Assembly (NCBI GenBank): GCA_046263755.1
Contig: JBJYZC010000025.1
Location: 1-27,387, forward strand
Direction of reading: 5' to 3'
Source of the DNA: Lachnocurva sp029100405
GTDB lineage: Bacteria > Bacillota > Clostridia > Lachnospirales > Lachnospiraceae
DNA: 27,387 nt
Below are positions 15,948 to 24,337 of this stretch, one piece after another. Made by a program: the position numbers and the translations under genes. Under the pieces are notes generated by a model. It did not search any database. It was not told where the DNA came from and was given only the letters and a program-made list of their open reading frames with translations. How positions within the stretch are numbered: position 1 is the first letter of the stretch; each line of letters begins with the position of its first letter.

Positions 15948-18900
15948 ATGCTTCAGGTGAAGAAACTGAGAAAAGAATATAAAACCGGGAATTTCGTTCA
16001 GAAGGCTTTGGACGGGGTCAGTCTGAATCTTAGGGACAATGAGTTTGTCGCAATTCTCGGCCCCTCCGGCTCCGGGAAAACAACTTTTCTGAACGTCATC
16101 GGCGGCCTCGACCGTTATGACAGTGGCGACCTCATCATCAATGGGGTTTCTACAAGAAAATACAGGGACCGTGATTGGGATGCCTATCGGAATCACACGA
16201 TCGGCTTCGTTTTTCAGAGCTACAATCTGATCATGCATCAGAGCGTTTTGTCAAATGTAGAGCTTGCCCTTACGATTTCCGGCATCTCCGGGGCAGAACG
16301 ACGGCAGAGAGCGGAAGAGGCTTTGAACAAAGTCGGTCTTGGTCAACATTTACATAAGAAACCGAACCAGCTGTCCGGCGGGCAGATGCAGAGAGTGGCA
16401 ATTGCAAGAGCTCTGGTCAACGATCCGGATATTGTGCTGGCGGACGAGCCGACCGGAGCACTGGATTCCGAGACTTCGGTTCAGGTCATGGAGCTTCTGA
16501 AGGAAGTCGCCAGGGATCGGCTTGTTGTTATGGTCACTCATAACCCGGACCTGGCTTATCAGTATGCCACGCGAATTGTGAAGATCAAGGACGGAAAGGT
16601 CATCTCTGACAGCGACCCTTATGAACCGGAGGCTGTGGCAGAGCCGATCCATAAGCGGATCGGCCGGGCGTCGATGAGCTTTTTGACCGCTTTGCATTTA
16701 AGTTTTAATAACCTGAGGTCAAAGAAGGCCAGAACCTTCCTTGTGGCTTTTGCCGGATCCATTGGAATTATCGGGATTGCGCTGATTCTGTCGCTTTCCA
16801 ACGGTGTGAATAAGTACATTGAAAATCAGGAGTCGGATGCCCTGGCCAGCTATCCGGTGCAGATCCAGAAGACCGGTTTTGATTTTGCATCCCTTTTGAC
16901 GGGCGGATCGGGCAGTTCGAATGATGCGGATTCTGAGGATGGGAAGAAGGGAAGTTCTTCTGGTAAAAATCAGGATAAAAAACAGAATCTGAATACGGAA
17001 GTCCCCATTCAGACGGAGACTCTGAATCTCATGAGTCAGATCCAGACCAATGACCTGGCTTCTCTCAAAAAATATCTGGATGGCGGGAAGTCCGGCATGG
17101 AATCCCACGTGAATGCCATTGAATATCATTATAATCTGACGCCGCAGATCTATCGACTGAGCGATGGAAACCCCGGTTTTACCCAGGTCAATCCGAATCA
17201 GACCTATGACAGTTTAAGCCTTGGAAACAGTCAGATGAGCAGTATGATGGGCACTGCCATGAATACGGATATTTTCACCATGCTGCCGGAAAATGCCAGC
17301 CTCTATAAGGAACAGTATTCCTTAAAGGCCGGTCATTGGCCGAAGAATAAGAACGAGATGGTTTTGATTTTAAACCAGAGAGGCAGTTTGAATGATACCA
17401 TTCTCTATACCCTGGGCCTCCGTCCGGTGGAAGAGTTGAAGTCTAAGGTTTCCAAGGGGCTTAATACTGTCGGCGCAGCTGCTGCAAGTTCCGGGAACCT
17501 GGCCGATGGAAGCAAGAACAGTTCCGCCAGTGCCGGCACAGGCACCGGATCCGGATCCTTGAATAAGTCCTTTACCTACAAGGATTTTATGGATCTCGAT
17601 TTCTATATGGTCTACCCCTCCGACCTGTATTCCTATGATAGCAGTTACCAGGTCTGGACCAATGAGGCAAATGACACTGCCTATGTCAGAAACCTTGTGA
17701 ATCGTGGCCAGAAACTGAAGATCACCGGTGTCGTCCAGCAGAAGTCCGGTAATTCTTCCTCCATGCTCCAGTCCGGCATCGCCTATACCTCCGATCTGGT
17801 CTTCGATATGATGAAGCACGCCAAGGACAGCGAGGTCGTGAAAGCCCAAAAGGCATCGCCACAGATCAATGTCCTGACCGGCAAGCCTTTCGACGAAGAA
17901 GAGGATGACAGCGAGATGGATTTGAGCAAGCTTTTTACGGTCGATCCTTCGGCCATGCAAGAGGCATTCTCCATGGGCAATTCCATAGGGGATCTGTCGT
18001 CCGCTTTCGCAGGGGCCGGAGCAGGCATCGATTATGCGAAAGCCTTCTCGGGCCTGGATCCGTCTGCCCTGACGTCCGGTCTTACAAATGTAAACCAAGA
18101 TCTTCTTTCTGCTTTGGATCCTTCTGTTTTACTGGATGGCGTAGAAGTAACAGCTAAGCCGGAAGATCTAAACAATGCCTTTTCGAACCTTTTGAACCTG
18201 TATCTGGATTATAGTGCCAAGGCCGGGCCCGGGACCGATTATCGGAATATCGGTACGGCAATGCAAGCCTATCTTAAGAGCGATGAGGGAAAAGAGCTTC
18301 TGGCAAGCGAGCTTCAGAAGATCCTTTCCAGGAATCAGGATGCCATGGTGACACCGGAGGAAGTGGAGAAGCTGATTCAGGCGATCTTACCGGATCTTCT
18401 GAATTCTTACAATAAGTATGCCAAAGACTATCAGAATGAGCATGGGAAAACTGATGGCAATACCATTGTCCAGGCTTATCTCTCGAAACAGGCGGTTCGG
18501 GACATCCAGGCAGCGATCACGAATCATCCGGATGCATCAGAGGCCATCCGAGATCGGATCTCGAACTTTCATTTTTCCGGGGATGATCTGGAAGAGCTGG
18601 CTTCGGTCTATATTTCCGGATATGATTCTTATGCCAAAAAGCAGGGGAATTTGCCGGTGATCAGCGATTTGCCGGCCTCTTTCATGGCTTTTTTGAATAC
18701 GGATTTGGGGCAAAGAGAGCTCTTGTCCATCGTCACGAAGTCCATCAATACCGATCGGCTTTCGGCCAATTTAGAGAAGGCACTGATGAATGCGGAGGGG
18801 AAAGCGGCGGCTTCTGTCGCCGGACAGCTTCAGACAGTGATGGAAAATGCGATGAAGCAAATGATGGGAGAGCTGTCGAAGTCCATTCAGACATCGATGC

Positions 18901-19649
18901 AGAAGGCCATGTCGTCTTTCGTTTTCGATCCCAAGGCTTTTGCAGGGGCGATCAAACTGAATATGACGCCGGAGGATCTGCAGGCTTTGATGACCTCCAT
19001 GGTCAAAGACGGCAAGCAGAAGAGTTTCGACAGCAATCTGCAGGCTTTCGGCTATGCGGATCCGGATCAGCCGGAGGAGATCGACATCTATCCGAAGAAT
19101 TTCACCGAGAAGGATCAGGTCCTGTCGATCCTGAATCGTTACAATAAGAAAATGAAGGCCAAGGGGGAGAAGGATAAGGTGATCACTTATTCCGATACCA
19201 TCGGCTCTCTGATGACATCCGTCACGAAGATTGTGAATACGGTAACGACGGTTCTGGTTGCTTTTGTGGCGATCTCTCTGATCGTTTCATCGATCATGAT
19301 CGGTGTTATTACTTATATTAGTGTTCTGGAGAGGCGAAAGGAGATTGGTGTCCTTCGGGCCCTGGGCGCAAGCAAGCGGAATATTCGGAACGTCTTTAAT
19401 GCAGAGACTTTTATTACAGGTCTTTTGGCAGGGTTCATCGGAATCGCCTTGACGGAACTGATTCTTTTACCTGCAAATCTTTTCCTGATCCCGCATTTTA
19501 TTCCGGATATGAGTGTGCATGTGAGCCTGCCGATTCTGAATGCCGTTGAACTTGTGGCCCTGTCGATCTTTCTGACTTTGATTTCCGGTCTTTTGCCGGC
19601 GCAAAAGGCATCGAAGAGTGATCCGGTTTCGGCCCTGAGGACAGAGTAG
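15948..19649 (+). CDS. Fused ABC ATPase and FtsX/MacB-type permease with a very large external domain
   Basis: 1233 residues from the ATG at 15948 (ribosome site AAGAGGAAAT); the open frame from 15918 lacks a ribosome site. Residues 1-225 are an ATPase of the LolD/MacB type: Walker A GPSGSGKT (38-45), LSGGQ (142-146), Walker B LADEPTGALD (D166-E167). A first helix lies at about 263-285, then an external region of about 800 residues, then three C-terminal helices (about 1095-1123, 1155-1181, 1195-1217) with the FtsX-type loop ERRKEIGVLRALGASKRNI. Type VII ABC proteins use ATP to move a periplasmic or surface domain instead of pumping solutes. In Firmicutes they act in peptide resistance, signalling or wall-hydrolase control. 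The external domain contains Gly/Ser/Ala-rich segments (about 320-345 and 510-540) and no recognised fold. Function inferred only broadly. Confidence 0.88.
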   Translation: MLQVKKLRKEYKTGNFVQKALDGVSLNLRDNEFVAILGPSGSGKTTFLNVIGGLDRYDSGDLIINGVSTRKYRDRDWDAYRNHTIGFVFQSYNLIMHQSVLSNVELALTISGISGAERRQRAEEALNKVGLGQHLHKKPNQLSGGQMQRVAIARALVNDPDIVLADEPTGALDSETSVQVMELLKEVARDRLVVMVTHNPDLAYQYATRIVKIKDGKVISDSDPYEPEAVAEPIHKRIGRASMSFLTALHLSFNNLRSKKARTFLVAFAGSIGIIGIALILSLSNGVNKYIENQESDALASYPVQIQKTGFDFASLLTGGSGSSNDADSEDGKKGSSSGKNQDKKQNLNTEVPIQTETLNLMSQIQTNDLASLKKYLDGGKSGMESHVNAIEYHYNLTPQIYRLSDGNPGFTQVNPNQTYDSLSLGNSQMSSMMGTAMNTDIFTMLPENASLYKEQYSLKAGHWPKNKNEMVLILNQRGSLNDTILYTLGLRPVEELKSKVSKGLNTVGAAAASSGNLADGSKNSSASAGTGTGSGSLNKSFTYKDFMDLDFYMVYPSDLYSYDSSYQVWTNEANDTAYVRNLVNRGQKLKITGVVQQKSGNSSSMLQSGIAYTSDLVFDMMKHAKDSEVVKAQKASPQINVLTGKPFDEEEDDSEMDLSKLFTVDPSAMQEAFSMGNSIGDLSSAFAGAGAGIDYAKAFSGLDPSALTSGLTNVNQDLLSALDPSVLLDGVEVTAKPEDLNNAFSNLLNLYLDYSAKAGPGTDYRNIGTAMQAYLKSDEGKELLASELQKILSRNQDAMVTPEEVEKLIQAILPDLLNSYNKYAKDYQNEHGKTDGNTIVQAYLSKQAVRDIQAAITNHPDASEAIRDRISNFHFSGDDLEELASVYISGYDSYAKKQGNLPVISDLPASFMAFLNTDLGQRELLSIVTKSINTDRLSANLEKALMNAEGKAAASVAGQLQTVMENAMKQMMGELSKSIQTSMQKAMSSFVFDPKAFAGAIKLNMTPEDLQALMTSMVKDGKQKSFDSNLQAFGYADPDQPEEIDIYPKNFTEKDQVLSILNRYNKKMKAKGEKDKVITYSDTIGSLMTSVTKIVNTVTTVLVAFVAISLIVSSIMIGVITYISVLERRKEIGVLRALGASKRNIRNVFNAETFITGLLAGFIGIALTELILLPANLFLIPHFIPDMSVHVSLPILNAVELVALSIFLTLISGLLPAQKASKSDPVSALRTE

Positions 19650-19653
19650 GGGC

Positions 19654-20880
19654 TCACATATGATTCGCTTCTTTGCTTTTTACTTCTTCCACCAGTGCTG
19701 CGGTCTGACGTGCGATAGAGAGTTCCTCGTCGGTCGGAATCACATACACCCGGATATGAGAATCGGGCAGGGAAATCAAGGCTTCGCCGCGGACATTATC
19801 ATTAGCGACATCGTTCAGCTTGACTCCCAGGAAGGACAGTTTCTCACAGACTAATTTCCGAACAAAAGCAGAGTGCTCGCCGACACCGGCGGTGAAAGTA
19901 ATAGAATCAACGCCTTCGAGAACTGTGACGTAAGCGCCGATGTATTTTACGATTGCATAAACATAGGTATTCAATGCACGAATGGCATTGGGATCATTCT
20001 TGCCATAAGCTACGGTCAGGTCACGGATGTCAGAAGAGAGGAAGTCGCTCAGGCCATAGACACCGGACTTATAGTTCAAGACGTCCATGACGCCCTGGGT
20101 ATCCAGTTTTTCCTTCTTGGCAATGACATTGATGATCTCAGGGTCGATGGAACCGGAACGGGTCCCCATGATGATACCTTCCAGAGGAGTGTAACCCATG
20201 GAAGTATCAACGGACTTTCCGTTCTTAACTGCCGTGATGGATGCACCATTCCCTAAGTGGCAGACAACCTGCTTACAACGGTCAAAAGGAACGCCCATGA
20301 CTTCTGCAGTCCGGCGAGCAACATATTCATGGCTCATACCGTGGAAACCATAACGGCGGATCTTATATTTCTTATAATATTCATAAGGAATGCCATAGAG
20401 ATAGGCTTCTTCCGGTAATGTATGATGAAATGCTGTATCGAAGACACCGGCCATATGAACGTTTGGCATATATTTCTGACAAGCACGGATCCCCATCAGG
20501 TTGACCGGGTTGTGAATGGGAGCCAGGGCGGAACAGTCTTCGATATCGCGGATGACTTCAGGTGTGAGGCAGGCAGGTCCGGAGAACTTGTCACCGCCGT
20601 GAACGATACGGTGTCCGACAGCATCAATTTCGTCAACGCTTTCGATGACGCCATGGTCTTCGCTGATCAGGGTCTCAATGACCATCTTTACGGCTGCATC
20701 GTGATCCGGAAGATCGCAATCTCTTTCCAGCCGCTCGGCATTGGTCGGTTCGTAGCGGAAGTGACCGAATTTCGATCCGATTCGTTCGCAGAGTCCCTTT
20801 GCCAGGATGCTTTCGTCATCCATTTCCATCAGACGGAATTTTAGTGATGAGCTGCCGCAGTTGATGACTAATACCTTCAT
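19654..20880 (-). CDS. ackA: Acetate kinase
   Basis: 408 residues from the ATG at 20880, with an ideal AGGAGG ribosome site; the frame's extra 11 upstream residues are not supported. Family motifs are complete: VINCGSSSLK at the N-terminus, GHRIVHGG with the substrate arginine, FDTAFHHT, RYGFHGMSHEY, GNGASI, and TAGVGEHS near the end. The enzyme makes ATP and acetate from acetyl phosphate in fermentation. Phosphotransacetylase is not adjacent in this window. The stop codon is 4 nt from that of the convergent ABC gene, with no terminator visible. A Rex-like operator overlaps its promoter region. Confidence 0.97.
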   Translation of the reverse strand: MKVLVINCGSSSLKFRLMEMDDESILAKGLCERIGSKFGHFRYEPTNAERLERDCDLPDHDAAVKMVIETLISEDHGVIESVDEIDAVGHRIVHGGDKFSGPACLTPEVIRDIEDCSALAPIHNPVNLMGIRACQKYMPNVHMAGVFDTAFHHTLPEEAYLYGIPYEYYKKYKIRRYGFHGMSHEYVARRTAEVMGVPFDRCKQVVCHLGNGASITAVKNGKSVDTSMGYTPLEGIIMGTRSGSIDPEIINVIAKKEKLDTQGVMDVLNYKSGVYGLSDFLSSDIRDLTVAYGKNDPNAIRALNTYVYAIVKYIGAYVTVLEGVDSITFTAGVGEHSAFVRKLVCEKLSFLGVKLNDVANDNVRGEALISLPDSHIRVYVIPTDEELSIARQTAALVEEVKSKEANHM

Positions 20881-20944
20881 AAGTCCTCCTTTTATGCTGA
20901 CTCCATAGGTCATGACACATAGGTTTGTCAGACCCCCTTAAACA

Positions 20945-20962
20945 TTGTTAAATTATTAACAT
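20945..20962 (-). promoter_or_regulatory. Rex-like operator at the ackA promoter
   Basis: TTGTTAA-ATTA-TTAACAT matches the Firmicutes Rex consensus TTGTTAANNNNTTAACAA at 13 of 14 defined positions. It lies just downstream of the ackA -10, where a bound repressor would block transcription. Rex senses the NADH/NAD+ ratio and controls fermentation genes in Clostridia. Assigned by consensus; binding is inferred. Confidence 0.75.
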
Positions 20963-20969
20963 TAAGTGT

Positions 20970-20978
20970 ATTATATCA
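20970..20978 (-). promoter_or_regulatory. Extended -10 promoter of ackA
   Basis: On the minus strand the sequence TGATATAAT is an extended -10 (TGN plus a perfect TATAAT). No good -35 is spaced from it, which the TG extension can compensate for. Transcription would begin near 20963, at the Rex-like site, giving a leader of about 80 nt. Confidence 0.65.
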
Positions 20979-21110
20979 AATACAAGTCAAAAGAAAAGAA
21001 GGAATTTGTAAATTCAAGCTCTTTCGGCGATATCACTATAAGTGCAAAAATATGACAAGTGGAGATTGGTATTAATTTCTGATTGTGGATTGTAGAATGT
21101 CGCCTGTATA

Positions 21111-21141
21111 CAAAAATAGCCCGCCGACTATGCCGGCGGGC
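21111..21141 (-). terminator. Terminator of the M42 peptidase gene
   Basis: On the minus strand, GCCCGCCG (plus 21134-21141) and CGGCGGGC (plus 21119-21126) form an 8-bp stem with a 7-nt loop, followed by TATTTTTG. It lies about 55 nt after the peptidase stop codon. The rest of the 20979-21110 spacer shows no gene or clear signal. Confidence 0.88.
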
Positions 21142-21150
21142 ATACATTTT

Positions 21151-21206
21151 TCTCAGGCAAGATCTCTCAGGCAAGATTTCTCAGGCAAGATCTCTCAGGC
21201 AAGATC
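21151..21206. repeat. 14-bp tandem repeat TCTCAGGCAAGATC x4, running into the end of the M42 gene
   Basis: Four adjacent copies (21151, 21165, 21179, 21193), with a single change (C to T) at the end of the second. On the peptidase strand the unit is GATCTTGCCTGAGA. The copy at 21193-21206 encodes the last residues Asp-Leu-Ala and the stop codon; the other three lie between stop and terminator. Confidence 0.92.
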
Positions 21207-22229
21207 TCTTTGTACAAATCCCTGGAGCAGGAGGAAGGTATTCTTCACGCCATCCATGTGGGACCTTTCATAATTATGGGAGGCATAGACACCTGCACCG
21301 ATCAGGCCGTGGCGGATATCGTAGCCGGCATGAAGTGTGGCTTCCACATCAGAACCATAGTGGGGATAGATATCGATGGCATAAGAAAGGCCAAGGGCTT
21401 TGGCGGTTGATGCCAGTTCGGAAACCATGTCATAATTGTAAGGGCCTCCGGAATCTTTGGCACAAATGGAGACCATCCGTTCCGTACACCCCAGATCTGC
21501 GCCAACACAGCCCATATCGACGGAAAGCATGTCCTCGGTATCTTCCGGTACAAAACTTCCGCCGTGTCCGACTTCTTCATATACAGTGAAAATCAGAGTG
21601 ACTTTCCGCTTTAAGGAGATCCCTTCTTCCTTGACCCATTTGGCAAAACCAAGAAGCGTTGCCGCGGAAAGTTTGTCATCGAGGAAGCGGCTCTTGATAT
21701 AGCCGGATCTTGTAATGATCGTTCTGGGATCCATGGCGATGATATCTCCGGTCTGGATTCCGAGCGCTTTGACAGCATCCTTACTGTCAACGTTTTCGTC
21801 CAGAAGGATTTCCATATTTTCTTCCTTTTGGTCTATCTTTTCATCTGCAACATGAACGGAAGGCTCGATGTTCAGGACGACACCGGTGTAGGAGCGGCCG
21901 TCACGGGTGAAAACGGTGCAGTTTTCGCCGTCAGCTGTGGACCATTGATGACCGCCCAGGGTGGTCGGGCGGAGACGGCCATTGTCTTTGATGGAACGGA
22001 CCATGGCGCCAAGGGTGTCGACATGAGCGGCCAGCACCAGGGGATGACCTTCACCGCCGATCTCGCAGTGGACATTGCCCTTGCGGCTCAGGCTTGGCTG
22101 GTAGCCAAGACCGGTGAGCTCCTGCATGAGATAGTCTGTGGCATGTTTCGTAAAACCGGTCGGGCTGGCGATGGCGGTCAGAGATTTCAGTTCGTTTCCG
22201 ATGTAAGTAAGATAATGGTTCAGTTCCAT
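21195..22229 (-). CDS. M42-family metallo-aminopeptidase
   Basis: 344 residues from the ATG at 22229 (MELNHYLTYIG). The longer frame would begin at 22271, inside the -10 box of the promoter, so it is excluded; AAGGA lies about 10 nt upstream of the chosen start. The dinuclear metal ligands and catalytic residues of M42 peptidases are present: AAHVDTLGAMV, SRFLDDKLSAA, the EE pair in YEEVGHGG, SVDMG, and SHNYERSH near the end. The group includes tetrahedral aminopeptidases, deblocking aminopeptidases and glutamyl aminopeptidase (PepA/FrvX-like). They trim peptides in the cytoplasm, usually as dodecamers. Some related proteins are endoglucanase-annotated in error. Single gene with its own promoter and terminator. 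Confidence 0.93.
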   Translation of the reverse strand: MELNHYLTYIGNELKSLTAIASPTGFTKHATDYLMQELTGLGYQPSLSRKGNVHCEIGGEGHPLVLAAHVDTLGAMVRSIKDNGRLRPTTLGGHQWSTADGENCTVFTRDGRSYTGVVLNIEPSVHVADEKIDQKEENMEILLDENVDSKDAVKALGIQTGDIIAMDPRTIITRSGYIKSRFLDDKLSAATLLGFAKWVKEEGISLKRKVTLIFTVYEEVGHGGSFVPEDTEDMLSVDMGCVGADLGCTERMVSICAKDSGGPYNYDMVSELASTAKALGLSYAIDIYPHYGSDVEATLHAGYDIRHGLIGAGVYASHNYERSHMDGVKNTFLLLQGFVQRDLA

Positions 22230-22270
22230 GATCGATGGGTCCTTTCTTGTATGCAAATATTCTGTTTGCA

Positions 22271-22299
22271 ATCATACTCTATTCAAATAGTCATTTCAA
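22271..22299 (-). promoter_or_regulatory. Promoter of the M42 peptidase gene
   Basis: On the minus strand: TTGAAA (plus 22294-22299), 17-bp spacer, TATGAT (plus 22271-22276, 5 of 6). A start near 22264 gives a leader of about 35 nt. Confidence 0.78.
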
Positions 22300-22328
22300 C
22301 GCCGGCCAGGCAGAGCAAGCCGCTTCCC

Positions 22329-22541
22329 GGCTTCGACAATGTAGAGATGGGCTTCAAAATTCGATATATGAAATCTTTTCAAAATCATGCGTGTTTCCAG
22401 GTTCCGACAATGTGCAGATGGGCTTCAAAATTCGATATATGAAATCTTTTCAAAATCATGCGTGTTTCCAGGCTTCTATAGCGTACAGATGGGCTCCAAA
22501 ATTCGATATATCAAATCTTTTTAAATTCATGCGTGTTTTTT
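22329..22541. repeat. Three 71-bp direct tandem repeats
   Basis: Copies at 22329-22399, 22400-22470 and 22471-22541, each exactly 71 bp. The first two are nearly identical; the third has diverged. The shared core starts TCGATATATGAAATC and ends CATGCG (31 bp, at 22361-22391 and 22432-22462; diverged at 22503-22533). No ORF in this region is credible, since 71 is not a multiple of three and the frame has no ribosome site. Confidence 0.93.
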
Positions 22542-22553
22542 GAGCGAATAAAT

Positions 22554-22655
22554 AGCATCATTTTCAGAAGATTTCATATATCGAATTTTTTGCCTCAGAA
22601 TAGGCCTTTTTTCTACTCAGAATGCGCATGATTTTGAAAAGATTTCATATATCGA
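22554..22655. repeat. Two inverted copies of the 71-bp module core, completing a nested palindrome
   Basis: The core recurs in reverse orientation at 22554-22584 (imperfect) and 22625-22655 (31 of 31 bases match direct copies 1 and 2). The two are again 71 bp apart. Direct copy 3 and inverted copy 1, and direct copy 2 and inverted copy 2, share the same symmetry centre near 22543.5. The stretch is thus a large nested palindrome in the divergent spacer between the peptidase and CDF genes. Confidence 0.9.
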
Positions 22656-22704
22656 TTTTCCAGACGGTTCTGTCGAAAAAACTTTTTCCTCAGTCGAAAA
22701 AGCA

Positions 22705-22710
22705 TATAAT
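22705..22710 (+). promoter_or_regulatory. -10 box TATAAT before the second CDF gene
   Basis: A perfect TATAAT without a good -35. Two AGTCGAAAAA/TGTCGAAAAA direct repeats lie just upstream (22672-22701). It would give a leader of about 185 nt, which is A-rich and holds two small tandem repeats: TAAGCAGGCTG x2 (22722-22743) and TCAGYACTTATA x2 (22754-22777). Confidence 0.4.
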
Positions 22711-22721
22711 GGAATGATATA

Positions 22722-22777
22722 TAAGCAGGCTGTAAGCAGGCTGACTATAGCAATCAGCACTTATATCAGTACTTATA
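22722..22777. repeat. Two short tandem duplications in the CDF leader
   Basis: TAAGCAGGCTG twice (22722-22743, perfect), then TCAGCACTTATA / TCAGTACTTATA (22754-22777, one difference). The rest up to 22900 is A/G-rich and carries repeated AAGCAA-like words without a clear element. Confidence 0.7.
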
Positions 22778-22900
22778 ACAGTAAGCGGGGCTATGCAAGA
22801 GAAGCAAAGCAAGCAAGAACAAAAACAAGCAAAGACAGGCAAGAGTAAACAATATCAGCCAAGGCTTTAGATCGATTAGTAAGCAGGTGACATCAATCTT

Positions 22901-24091
22901 ATGATTACAATCTTAGAAAAAATATTGATCAAATCAAACACAAGCGAGGAAGAAAAAAGGGCTCTATATGGAAGGATCTGCGGAATTGCAGGTCTGATTC
23001 TGAACCTTTTTCTTTTTATAGGAAAAATGATTACCGGCTTGTTTTCCGGCTCGATTTCAATCATCGCGGATGCCTTGAACAACCTGTCGGATTTCGGGTC
23101 CTCGCTGGTGACTATGGTAGGCTTTAAAATGTCAGAAGAGAAACCGGATCCGGAACATCCTTTCGGTCATGGAAGAATTGAGTATATTGCAGGCTTTATC
23201 GTTTCAACGCTGATTTTGATCATGGCCTTTGAATTAATCAAGGAGTCCCTTCTTCGCCTGATTCATCCCAAGGTTACGGTATTTTCGCCGATCTTGATTC
23301 TGGTTCTTTCTATGACCATTCTGGTGAAGTTTTATATGGCTTATTATAACCGGTCGATCGGACGAAAGATTCAGTCGCCGACCATCCAGGCAGTAGCAAT
23401 TGACTCGCTCTCAGACTGTATCTCAACCAGTGTTGTCATCTTAACTACTTTATTGTCACACTATTCGGGAATTCAATGGCTGGATGCAGTTGGCGGACTT
23501 TTTGTCGGTGTTTTTGTCCTCTTTGGCGGTGTGAAGTCGGCAAAAGATACCCTGAACCCCTTACTCGGGACTGCGCCGGATCCGGAATTTATCAAGGAAG
23601 TCCGCACCATCATGCGAGAGCAGGATAAAAGGATCACAGGAATTCACGATCTGATCGTGCATGATTACGGGCCCGGCCGCCGGATCGTTTCTCTCCATGC
23701 CGAAGTGCCGGCGGATGGGGATATTATCGAGCTTCATGACATCATTGATCATGCAGAGAGAGAATTGGAAAACAAGCTTCATTGTACCGCAACCATTCAT
23801 ATGGATCCGATCGTTACCGATGATCCAAGGGTATTAAAGCTTCAGGAACAGGTTCTTTCCATCCTGCAGGAGATCAGCCCGAGCCTTTCTATGCATGATT
23901 TTCGAACCGTTCCGGGATCCCTCCATACCACGCTGGTTTTTGATGTTCTGATGCCATTTGGCTTTGAAATACCACCGGAGGAACTGGACCGGGAAATTCA
24001 ACAAGAGGTTCACAGGACGATCGGGGAAAAATATATCTGCGATCTGCATTTTGACACGGACTATACCGTGCAGATGGTGAAGAGGAAGTAA
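22901..24091 (+). CDS. CDF-family cation exporter, probably manganese type
   Basis: 396 residues with six membrane helices. TM2 has N60xxxD64 (ALNNLSD) and TM5 has D168xxxD172 (AIDSLSD), the Asn-Asp-Asp-Asp site reported for Gram-positive MntE-like manganese exporters; zinc exporters have His here. HPFGHGRIEY after TM2 is a family hallmark. The C-terminus is long: one cytoplasmic domain (about 245-310, with LHAEVPADG and TIHMDPI) is followed by a second similar segment (about 315-396). Its likely role is expulsion of excess Mn2+. The ribosome site is weak; an in-frame GTG at 22886 is a possible earlier start. Metal preference is inferred from motif. Confidence 0.88.
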   Translation: MITILEKILIKSNTSEEEKRALYGRICGIAGLILNLFLFIGKMITGLFSGSISIIADALNNLSDFGSSLVTMVGFKMSEEKPDPEHPFGHGRIEYIAGFIVSTLILIMAFELIKESLLRLIHPKVTVFSPILILVLSMTILVKFYMAYYNRSIGRKIQSPTIQAVAIDSLSDCISTSVVILTTLLSHYSGIQWLDAVGGLFVGVFVLFGGVKSAKDTLNPLLGTAPDPEFIKEVRTIMREQDKRITGIHDLIVHDYGPGRRIVSLHAEVPADGDIIELHDIIDHAERELENKLHCTATIHMDPIVTDDPRVLKLQEQVLSILQEISPSLSMHDFRTVPGSLHTTLVFDVLMPFGFEIPPEELDREIQQEVHRTIGEKYICDLHFDTDYTVQMVKRK

Positions 24092-24154
24092 GAGAATATC
24101 ATGTAGATTGTGCAGAAGGGACAAATGCCGGCCGGGAAGCGAGAACTCCAGCGG

Positions 24155-24189
24155 TTTTACTATACAGAAATGTTCCTCTTGTAGTAAAA
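24155..24189. promoter_or_regulatory. Inverted repeat TTTTACTA...TAGTAAAA in the spacer before hom
   Basis: TTTTACTA (24155-24162) and TAGTAAAA (24182-24189) are perfect complements 19 nt apart. The loop is too long and the tail too T-poor for a terminator of the upstream CDF gene. It may be an operator. No confident promoter for hom was found in 24092-24337. Confidence 0.35.
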
Positions 24190-24337
24190 TGGTGAGAGGA
24201 TTGTGAAGCAAGGCAGCAATTCTCGGGCAAGATCAGTAATCAATATACTTTTGCCGGCCATACTATAGAATAAAAAACAGGAAAGAGAAAAAGAAAAAGA
24301 TCTCCATCAACAGAACCAAAGAATTGTGAGGACAGAC

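Noticed and set aside
15791..15949. 53-residue N-terminal extension of the first CDF protein
   Set aside because: It would begin inside the divergent ABC start and cross its own predicted promoter; the internal ATG has a good ribosome site.
22329..22541. CRISPR array suggested by a 71-bp period
   Set aside because: The would-be spacers are also conserved between copies, orientation flips within the array, and no cas gene is present.
22235..22543. 102-codon plus-strand ORF over the repeat array
   Set aside because: It exists only because the repeated DNA is open in that frame; there is no ribosome site, and it covers the M42 promoter on the opposite strand.
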